From Anisakis pegreffii (Eukaryota > Nematoda > Chromadorea > Rhabditida > Anisakidae): 64,000 nt of DNA. Below, one piece after another: positions 51,001 to 64,000 of the stretch. Each line of letters begins with the position of its first letter. Positions within the stretch are counted from its first letter, which is position 1. The translations under genes and the position numbers were made by a program. The notes below the pieces were generated by a model. It ran no database searches and had not been told where the DNA came from. It saw only the letters and a list, made by a program, of their open reading frames with translations. The DNA lies in the NCBI GenBank assembly GCA_035041965.1, contig JAPYMA010000127.1, forward strand, positions 170,013 to 234,012, given 5' to 3'.

Positions 51001-51192
51001 ACTTTAAAATTTGCATGTTTTCCTCGAAAAAGCCTGCAGTTTTCGAAAAAGAAATTTTGTTTCTAGGGTAACGAGTTTATTTCCAGATCGATAAAGAGTT
51101 CAAATTCTTCTCGATCCACTTCGCCATGCGGATGCAACGAATCAGCAGCAACAGCCAACGAGCAACCAGCTCCAATGGCAACCGCCACTTAG
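45037..51192 (+). CDS. Putative MATH/BTB-like multidomain protein
   Basis: Ten exons: 45037-45176, 46157-46405, 46740-46916, 47405-47541, 47673-47851, 48738-48788, 49197-49346, about 49968-50323, 50699-50815, 51087-51192; every junction keeps phase, giving about 553 residues. Most acceptors are strong (TTTTCAG, TTTTCCAG, CATTCAG); those of exons 2 and 8 are weak. Residues 25-190 resemble a MATH-type beta sandwich (YEWPVKICKR, FTWALKVSDD, ISLYYKDG, HLVEAKIQL, IRITVDIK). Two helical stretches look like BTB C-terminal helices: FEDIMEVIGASRSHNISPL (residues 332-350) and LLIAEANELPVLKMMCSGI. The tail has a possible coiled stretch (INAISQEMREIAQQIS), an acidic patch (ESAAAEDEDND) and a Ser/Ala/Pro-rich end. 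If the reading is right it could be a cullin-3 adaptor, but no textbook BTB core was found and the family call rests on pattern only. The exon series itself is well supported. Confidence 0.75.
50517..50530. repeat. Poly-C tract in an intron
   Basis: Fourteen C in a row in the intron between exons 8 and 9 of the MATH/BTB-like gene. Read length here is prone to sequencing error but has no effect on the coding model. Confidence 0.9.
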
Positions 51193-54100
51193 AGCGAACG
51201 AACTCAAAATGCGGTAGCAGTTGGATTAAAATTCAATGATGAGTGATGATGAATCAACGGTGATTCTGAGTTTGGTGTATCAGAACAGAGTACAGTACAG
51301 TATGTATAGTATGAAAGCAACCAAAAGAAACGTTTTATATGATATCATTTTTAATGAAAAAGATGACTTATTTCATGTAGAATTTGTGATGACAATTCAA
51401 AATGAATGAATTTTTTGCGAAGTCATTGAAGATGAACTGAAATCATACAAAGCGATTTCTTTCTCACTTAAGTGAAGCCTTATTGTTAGTAGTATTGCAA
51501 GAGGAACGACAAAAGTTGTGAATTCAATCTGGTGAGTAACCAAACTTATCGCGAGTAGTTTTCATTGAAGCATGTTAGTGCCACTGAATTATCACTGAAG
51601 AAAATGATAAGCAAAGAAATCAGAAACTTATGAATAGGTGGTATTGCATCGTGCAAATTTGTAAAAATTGACTGCTGATTGCATTAATCGAATTTTGGTG
51701 AATATTATTTAATGAATGTCAGAGTTGTGTTTAAATCAGTTTGTTTCTTTTGAATTCGCTTGATTCTTTTTTGTTGTCGTTGTTTTCTTTTGGTAAGCAT
51801 TCTTGTACCGTAGTTGTGTGTGGCTTGATGCTGCCAAATTGATTTGACGTTCAGTTTGACGTTGTAATATTCGTTTACGAATTGAATAGTTTGTTTTCAA
51901 ATTGTTTGAGTGTTTTCAAATGCAGAAATTAGGTGAGCATTTCATTGCATAGCTTTTGCTACCAGATGCAAATTTAAAACAACGAATAGTAGTAAATGGA
52001 CATACGCAGCAACTGAAACCAGCTTTTTTCCTGGTTTTCAGGCCTGAAATTCACATTTTGCACAGGTCGAAATTCATTTTCTGGGTTATAGATCTCTTGT
52101 CACTGGAAAGTTGGAAGCACATGAAGCATGAGAATGAAGTTTTTTGAATAGCACAAGAAAAACTGAAATGTTAAAAATTAACACAGTTTAAATGGTCCCA
52201 TAGAAGTTGTTTGATATAACTAGAGACTGGTTTCTGTTTTGCTTTCTTCTGAGCAACAGATTATAATTTGAGTTGTTAAAAGGCGGTGAGAACAACCTTG
52301 ATCACTGTTGATTTCAATTATTGGCCAATTCTGATGAAAAAATCCAAAAGGAAAATAAAGATTCATCAGCAATATTTCTCATCTGTTATTAATCGATGAA
52401 TTTGGTTTCTCTTAATGGATAACCATCTGAAAAGAGAACTGTGTTCATCGATCGCTTAGAATTGGAACTTTTTAACTGAGAATTTTGAACGTTCTCATGA
52501 AGAAATTTTTGATTCTTCGCTTGTTTTCCACTTGTTATTTCATTTTTCGTACGTTTTTTTCCTGTTTTCTAGTTGTTCCATTTTTGTGTCATACAAATTT
52601 TCACTCGTGTTTACTGCTTTGTTAACATTTAGTGTCGGTACTGTTCGTTGTTGTGCTGACTGTTTTTAGTACAAAAGAATAATTTGTAAAGTTTCTACAA
52701 AGGAACTGCTTCTCTAGGGGTTGGAAGCATTGTAAACAGAACTAATCGAAATTTTTGCTTTTGAAACATTTTCGACACACTTTCAATTTAATTCTGACGC
52801 TACAATGCTTACGATTTTTTAAAATGAGAATAATAATAATGTTTCCTCGAAGTGCCTTCCCTATAAGTAAGGATATTTTTGTGCGGGTTTGTTTTTTTTG
52901 AATTGCTTGAGGAGCTTTCTTAATGGATTCTTTTGCGAAGTCGAATGTCAGAGATTTTTCATACCATTGACTTAGTAGTATCGTATTTTCTCAATTCAAT
53001 TTGTTGATTGTATTTTTTTTGTTTATTATTTATTCAGTTGTTTTTCAGAATAGATATTTGATGATATTTTATTACTTTTTCTGAAGTTTTCTTTTTTGTT
53101 CGATTGATTAATGCATTTGTATGTGGTATCGTCAGAGATATGCAGATGTATGTATATACACATGTATAAATATTGAATAAAATTTCTAAAGTCGTTTCTT
53201 CATTAGATGAATAACTCTTGAGTAGGTTGGATTGGCAAAAAAGCTAGAGCTTTGAGGATCAACACTGGAATGGAACAGCGTTTGGTGATGTAGTGTTGAA
53301 GGAGTTGATGTGCAAATTGGATACAGAGTGTTAGTTTTTGCATGGTGAGTTTTTTGGCGAGGAATCACACGTTTTGACCTTCAAGATCGTAGTTACATAG
53401 GAGGATTATCGACTAAATATTAGCCAATCACGGTTATCTGCTTATCAGTTTTGGACTGATATTTATAGCAACGAAACTGACATATCTGATCTAGCGACTA
53501 ATCACCTGATCGCACATTCACATGCACTACTCCATTCTATTGATAAGACGAACACAATCATTTGTGTGTGTTCAAAAAATATTGATCTCTCCCCCACTTG
53601 CCCTTTGAGAAAGTCTGATTTGTGGAGAAGTGACCAAGAACAGGGAAATAACTTATCTTATACTGTGGAGATGATAACTGAAAGTTCTTTCAACTGGTCT
53701 CTTGAACTGTTCTCTAATGAACATTCAATGAAATTCGACCTAATCTTGAGCCTATCAACCAGCATGCGAGAATGATATTTGGTTCGATGAACAAATGAAA
53801 TATTCAGAATAATTCCGTACAATTTTCTTGTTCACTTTTTTTAGCATTCACCAGATACGAACATTTGGTAGTGTGATAAGATGCATATTTGATCTATTAC
53901 TCTGGCACCAATCTTAGCGAGTTGGCTAGAGAGGCGCTGGTTAACGCGAGAATCTGTGGAGTTAGAAATGAAATCAGAAAAAATCAAACACCGTAGTGAA
54001 CAGATTCCTCAGATCAGCAAAATTATTGTGGTGCGATCCAACTCATTCCATCCCGTACTGAAGTTCAATGGAACCATGATAAAGGTTATAAACGCAATCA

Positions 54101-56378
54101 GAAAGCTTAATCTCATGGTTGATGTCACCTTAGCTTCCGAACTCGATTCGAAGAAACATTCAAGGATTACAGCAAACTTGTGTATCACATTAAAACAGTT
54201 TGAAAAAATCTGCATTAATAAATAACAATGATACCCTTGAACAGTTCTATGCAACCAAAAAATAAGAATATTTTCCAGTTCTAATGGGAGCAGCAATTAG
54301 AGACGATCTAGACATAATACAAGCAGATATCAACCGATCGATACTTGAAATCCCGAAATGTCATTCATAATCCCCAAAAATTTGCTGAAATAAGCGAGTC
54401 AAGAGGATTATGTAAACGGATTTGCAGTATCTCATTTATAAGAGATGAATTCCAAAAGAAGCAATAAAAAAAGATGGAAAATGGTGTATGGAGTGAATAT
54501 TTGAATACTTTCCTACAAAGTACAAATCCTGATCTAACAAGATGAATTTCCTACTCAAGCGATAACTATAGAATAGAGTATGGCAGGAAGACCATGAAAT
54601 ATAGAGCAATTGCTGCACAGTCTTCAATAGGTGATTGATGTTGTGATTCTAGTATGACTACAGACGGCAATGTGCCGACGACGTCGGCTCTTCATAAAAT
54701 TCAGTGATACAAGTGATAATTTAGTGATACTGTTACCTATACTGGATGGATTTGCGATGGGATTTATGATGGATCATGCTTCTTTTTTTCGCAACTCTCT
54801 GATCGACAAGCTGTGATTCTGATCGACGTTCTGTGATCTGTGATCCATGATTTGTAATGTGTGATTTTACATGATTTTACAAGATGAAGCATGCAATCAA
54901 TTTTTGAATCATCGTGAAGATATGATGAGTCTATCGAGACAGGAAAGCAAACAAATGAATAAGGTTAATGTGAATCGATGGAAAACGAAAGTGAATCTTT
55001 CGCTTGCTTTATGCATATTTATCGATGTCAATAGAAGATCCAGACATCATCATCAGATCGACGTGTCATTTTCATCGAACTTGTGTTGAGGAAATAATGA
55101 CGCAATCAATTTGACATGTCACAGCGTTGAATTTATTGCGTCAGTCTCGAATAAGAACTAAAAAATAAGAACCAGTCTCCTCGAATTGCTTCCTTGTGTT
55201 CTCTCTTCGTCGTTTCGAAATATATTGTTTCCTTGTCATTTCCTATGATTAAAACCACATCAAGTGAGTTGTTGTATATCAACAATACATCTCAAGAACA
55301 CATCGTTTTCCAAACACTCCAAACCGCTTTAGCTTTGTTTGTTCAGATTTTTTGCTGAAGAAAGTAGATCCAATTAACAGATTCTCAGAATAGGATGAAC
55401 AGCAGTGACGAGTGACGAGGATTGTTGAAGAACGATGCTGTTCACTCATTGTTCACGTGTCAAGCAAAATTTTTTCAGCTACTTATGCTCACTGCTCACG
55501 AATTCGCTCCAAGTTGTTTGCTTAGAACTCACGAAAAAAGTAACTGTTTGTGACTGATCAGTCAATGCTCATGATCGTGACTGAGGGATAGTTGCTCGAT
55601 GTCAATGTTTGCATTTTGCTCATGCGCTTGTGAGTCACCCATTACTGGTTAACGAACAGCTTCAAAATTTCCAAAGAAATGGATCAACGGAAGATGTCCC
55701 CATATTCATGTTTGTCAAACACACGATTAGAATAGATCAAGCAGTTTTTTAGGGCAAAATTCATTCACATCATAAGATGGATTATTCAAAATGGAAACCA
55801 TACATCTCTAATCCACTCAGAAAGTGCGATATTCTTTGAGTTTTAGGACAGCCAACAATTCTTTAAAATTGTTCACTCGATGATTATCATGCAACTTTGA
55901 AGATTCATGCAACCGCAAACTCGATCGGTGCTTTTGTGTGTGTGTGTGTGTGTGTGATCCGCGTTCTGCTTCGTCAAATTGCTTATAGTTAGGCTTCAAA
56001 CTGTTAAGTAAAAACCTTTTTTCTCATGAGAAATTATGCTTTTGAATATCAGTTAGTTTCTGCATTGCAAAATGTCAAAAAAAACATTTGCAAAATAAAC
56101 CAGAAAAATCCTTCACATCAGATAACTGCGCTTCATTTCCCACAAGGTAATACTTGCTTGAAAATTATTGAAAATTCCCACCTGTTCCAGCAATTCTTCG
56201 AATTTCAGCTATTGAAATTCTCTCAATTAAGATTACAAACTAATTATCTGCTACGAATACTTTAAAGTCATTTCCTCAACCTTCCTCTTTCAAGTTGATC
56301 AGTTTTCAATGTTACCATATCACTAGCTACTTACGGTACTGTCATCTGCTCTTCACCACCATCAGACTATGGTTCCAT
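51193..56378. other. No supported gene
   Basis: AT-rich sequence downstream of the MATH/BTB-like gene. AATAAA occurs at about 52354 and 53176, both distant for a 3' end. A patch at 54810-54880 repeats TGTGAT and GATTT words. A palindrome GCCGACGACGTCGGC sits near 54673. A (TG)n run lies at 55935-55956. No exon chain was found. Confidence 0.5.
55935..55956. repeat. (TG)n microsatellite
   Basis: Eleven TG units. Confidence 0.92.
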
Positions 56379-56386
56379 TGATCATT

Positions 56387-56520
56387 AGTGACGGCATTCG
56401 ATGGCAACAGAATTCGATATTCTGACCGACTTTCAAAATTTTTCGGTCGGTCCAAATCCGAATCCCAGAATCTCGTCGAATACTCTCTACTAAACTTTGG
56501 CGGGTCACCGAAGTCACCAC
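56387..56520. mobile_element. hAT-like MITE, 134 bp
   Basis: TGATCATT stands on both sides (56379-56386 and 56521-56528), an exact 8-bp target-site duplication. The ends read AGTGACGGC and AAGTCACCAC, sharing GTGAC as inverted repeats. The interior contains GACCGACTTTC and TTCGGTCGGTCC facing each other, so the element folds on itself. It shares CCGACC and TTCGGATT words with 43446-43630. No coding capacity. Confidence 0.75.
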
Positions 56521-56528
56521 TGATCATT

Positions 56529-58138
56529 CAGTTATCAACTTGTTCAATTAATAAACATCCCCTTCCCCTTCACAATGCGTTTTTCATGCACTTGAAGTCA
56601 ATTTTCAGTTGTGTTGGTCCCGGAAGGAATTTTAAAAAATCGCTCGCTTACGGTAGTAATCGTTCGTCACAAGTAATGCATTGAACATAGCACGAGATAG
56701 AGCGAGCAAGCCAGCGAGTATCACAAGATATGCATAGACGCACACACACGCAAAATGTAATAATAAATAGAAATGAATGACGAACGAGTACAGATCAATT
56801 TTTCCTCTAGAATTGCACCATCTCTATAAGCAACTCTATATGTCTATGATCTACGTTCCCAATTCCTATTGCTCTCCTTCGTTGTGCTGCTGTCTTCTCA
56901 ACTGAAAATTAACCAACACCACCATCACATGCATTAAGCTATATGCATGTGCCATCCATCTCACATAGCTAATCTATACGACTTTTCATACGTTGTTCAT
57001 CACCGTTATGCATGTTTACTGATACAGACAGATAGTTATATGCGCATATCCATTTTATGTAACGTATCAATGCCACCACCACCATATAAAGTACTAACTT
57101 TCACATCTTACCGTTCCACATAATCATATTTTTCGTTGATTTCCTATCACATATAGTTTGTTTGTTTGTTTTTTTCGTTGAAAATTTTCTCTACTCTTCC
57201 GGAAGGCTAGGAATTTGGAAATTTTATTTATGAAATCGATAGATTTTGTAGTAAATGAGTGAGTTAATGCGAAAAGTAAGAAAAATTGGACTTCTTTCTT
57301 CATTTCGAGTTTCGGCTCAACTCCTTCGTTTGGCCAGTCAGTTTTCCTTGTTCACAGCGGCGAAGAATCGTGCAATACTGGTTTGCATAATTGCAATCAG
57401 ATTTTCATGAAGGACTGACTGCATGCATGCTCATTCGATGCTTCATGTGATGTTGTGCATTGAATTGATTTGTTCAATCAATGATTCTCATGAACAGGTG
57501 TACCAACCTCATCGATATTATAGACTATCTCTAATAATATTCAGTATTTAATAACATCACGCTCTATAAATCATGCATCTTGCTAATAAGTTTTGAAGTT
57601 TATAAGTTTTTCATTTTTTTGAACTAATAAGTTTGTTCAAATTCATTCACCAAATATGGTGGTGGTGTTTTAATCCTGTCAGAATTGACATTGAGGACCA
57701 AAACTTAGCGGCGAACATGTCAGGCTGTTATATAGGGCATTTATTCACGATTTATGAAACTGGTGCATGCATTTATTAACTCCGGCTTTTAGTCATTGGT
57801 TAGGGCTTGTAAAGCTCCTGTGGGAACTATGATGCACTTATCTAGATGTAGCCTCTTATGACTGTGAATCAAATTTCGTCCCTTTATTGGCGACGTTCTT
57901 ACGTCTTGTGTGAAGTGTTGTCAAGTTTTTTGTTTAACTTAATTTTATGGACGTTTTCAAGCGTATAATTCAATGATAATTGAGATGACACATTTCACGT
58001 CGTGAATATAGATCACTGAAGTTGTGTTGTTCCTTGGCCAAGTTGCATTTTGTGCTAAAATGATGATAGCAAAGGAAACGTTAGCTTTCAAAGCAAACTC
58101 GAAATTCTGTCTCGTGACTATTTAAATCAACCGTTTGC
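56529..58138. other. Upstream region of rab-2, no gene seen
   Basis: AT-rich sequence with CCACCACCA words (56917-57085). It is the probable promoter region of rab-2, but no core promoter motif can be named with confidence. Open frames are short and unsupported. Confidence 0.5.
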
Positions 58139-58148
58139 AGTTTTCCAG
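58139..58148 (+). promoter_or_regulatory. Candidate trans-splice acceptor of rab-2
   Basis: AGTTTTCCAG lies 35 bases before the rab-2 ATG and has a pyrimidine-rich run ending in AG. It could be a spliced-leader acceptor or the end of a 5' UTR intron; the sequence alone cannot tell. Confidence 0.5.
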
Positions 58149-58183
58149 GTTAAACTCAACACTAGTTCCAAGTCGACGCAGCA

Positions 58184-62075
<3,892 letters not shown>

Positions 62076-62869
62076 GAGTTGAACTGGATTAATGTTTCGT
62101 TGATTACTGTCGTCGTCATCATCATCATCATTTATTGTTATTGTGGTCATTATGAGCCCTTGCATATCCCCTGGCATTCTCTCGAATTTGCGATTCATTA
62201 CCCATCCACTTAATCTTTACCATCACACATACACATACACTCTGTGATCTTCCGTAAGCCCCCTGTCTTTAGATTCGCTGTATTGCTGCTTTCTCGACAT
62301 CTAATTTCTTTCGTCTTCAAAATCCGACGGTCATCATTTTATTTTATTTTGTTTTGTTTTTTTTTTTGAAATAAGTTTTATGATAACTGAAATTATTCGC
62401 ATATGTAAATGTGCAAGATTTGTCGGTGTTTTTTATTCAGATTTAGTTTTCTTTTATTTCATTCCTTGATTTTACAATAATTTTTGTCGTATTTTACTTC
62501 TTTTCATCATTTTGTCTTATTGCATCATTGCAGTTTTCATTTAGAGCAGTGGTTTGTATGCTCAGGTGCTCCTTGTCCACTTTTAGTCGTATATCAGATC
62601 GCCATTCCGCAGATCCCTTCCTCCTCCTCCTGTTTAACCCTCCCATCTTCCAATAATCCACATGGCTGCAATTTCTTCAATCCTCTGACAACGTGTTATT
62701 TCTCAGCGAGAAATCAGAAGAAATGTATTTGATTCATACATTGATGAAGAAGTTTTCGGTAAGGAATTCGTTTGGTGTGACAAAGGAATCGATTTGGTGT
62801 GATCAAACGAAAGTTTTGAAAACATTCTAAGAACAACTAGGGGAAAATTGTTTTAAACAATTAATGAGC

Positions 62870-62875
62870 AATAAA
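62870..62875 (+). terminator. Candidate poly(A) signal for rab-2
   Basis: A canonical AATAAA hexamer about 795 bases past the stop codon. Non-canonical hexamers closer to the stop cannot be excluded. Confidence 0.4.
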
Positions 62876-63083
62876 TCGCTAGCATGCTTGGTTCTCACCT
62901 TCTTCATTGATACCATCGAATGCTAGTTTCCTTATGAGAACCACTGGTAAAGAGGCATTTTTTGTTTTGTTTATGTATTATTGTCACAGTTTTCAAAGTC
63001 GCAATCAAACCAGTGTTCTTCAATATTTTTTCATGTTAATATTACTATCGAGCATAGTTATTATTGATAGTGGAATTATTATG

Positions 63084-63134
<51 letters not shown>
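63084..63134. repeat. (ATT)n microsatellite
   Basis: About seventeen ATT units. Translation gives a run of isoleucines in an 84-codon open frame that is not a gene. Confidence 0.97.
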
Positions 63135-64000
63135 GAAATTATATTTTTTGAGAAGTCTTAATGCGTAAACTTTTGCGTTTTCTATTCAATCGATATCATT
63201 GACTATTGCATATTTTCACAAAAATTCAGTTTATTCAGTTTTGTATCATCATTTGCAGAATTTGCCAATAATTGTATTTAGCATCCATTTTATGTGGCGT
63301 TTTAAAGAGTTCCGTTGACCCGTTTTGACATTGATTCTGATCACATGAAACGATTTTTCAGCTGTTTACTGCTTTTTCGAGTTGAATTGCTGATGAAAAA
63401 TTAGCTTTTAAATGGGCGAAGGGGCAAATGGTCAGAGTGAATTCGTTCCGCACGGATTGATTCATTTTTCATTCATACACCCTCATTTTCATGCTTTCAA
63501 CCTGGTTCTCCATTGGAGAAAAGAATTTTTTCGGGCACCTTGCGTTGTATCGTCTGAGCGTGAAGTTTGAGAGCGTTAAATGGATTCTTAACATTTAGAA
63601 GAGTGAAGCGTTCTGATTTCTAAATCACTATCTAAGAGGGGTGTTGACATTGAGTGGGATAAGAATTGCATATTGAAAGGAGTTGAAGGATTCACCGTTT
63701 CTCGAGAAGTTGGTGCATATTTGGTGTGGAATACGATGCGCTTTAATTCGTTGTCATTTTTGTTGCATTATAATTATTGTTTTCATAACAGTAACCATGA
63801 AATTATGACTATCAATGTCTCGTCTTATTTTGCAAATCTTCTTTGACCTATGATATGTGCTTATGATCATTCGGTGTCTGATCAGAAACGGTCTACTGAT
63901 GTGTGTTTGAGCAGTAATGATTTTTACTGTTGTATTTATTAGTCATGATGGAATGGCAGTATTATTATGATTATTACTATTACTTTTATTATTATTATTG

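Larger units (their letters stand above)
62076..64000. other. rab-2 3' UTR and downstream flank
   Basis: No gene is recognised. A CATCATCATCATCA run lies just past the stop. AATAAA at 62870-62875 is the best candidate poly(A) signal, which would make a 3' UTR of about 800 bases. The remaining sequence is T-rich with ATT repeats at 63084-63134 and again at the very end. Confidence 0.55.

Noticed and set aside
62907..63161. 84-codon open frame with poly-isoleucine
   Set aside because: Product of the (ATT)n microsatellite.

Overview
The window looks like nuclear DNA of a chromadorean nematode. It is AT-rich. Coding sequence is split into short exons by introns of roughly 100 to 1,000 bases or more, most acceptors end in TTTCAG-like sequence, and one gene encodes a Rab2 GTPase of the UNC-108 type. 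The long introns and wide gene spacing resemble clade III parasites (ascaridid or spirurid groups) more than Caenorhabditis; that placement is inference. No bacterial, viral or CRISPR feature was seen.

Layout: 1-6151 has no recognised gene. 6152-11477 (minus) is a 12-exon SLC17-family anion transporter of about 565 residues. 11478-25700 holds no recognised gene but has several foldbacks, a clean 140-bp hAT-like MITE (17962-18101) with perfect 10-bp TIRs and an 8-bp target duplication, and a GC-rich insert (21900-22222). 25700-29460 contains three diverged copies of an interspersed repeat; the last leads into a 175-bp tandem duplication carrying two tRNA-Arg(UCU) genes. 30588-33683 (minus) holds five phase-compatible exons of an unrecognised single-pass membrane protein, 5' end not found. 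33684-44970 is gene-poor.

45037-51192 (plus) is a 10-exon gene for a protein of about 553 residues, whose N-terminal half resembles a MATH-type fold and whose helical segments resemble the ends of BTB domains. A 134-bp MITE with an exact 8-bp duplication lies at 56387-56520. 58184-62075 (plus) is an intact 8-exon rab-2 gene of 212 residues, followed by a 3' flank rich in (ATT)n.

The genes do not form an obvious pathway. Rab2 acts in Golgi and dense-core vesicle traffic, SLC17 proteins move organic anions often across vesicle membranes, and MATH/BTB proteins are usually ubiquitin-ligase adaptors. Nothing in the sequence links them as an operon. The exon models were made by hand from reading frames and splice phase and have not been checked against transcripts or databases.
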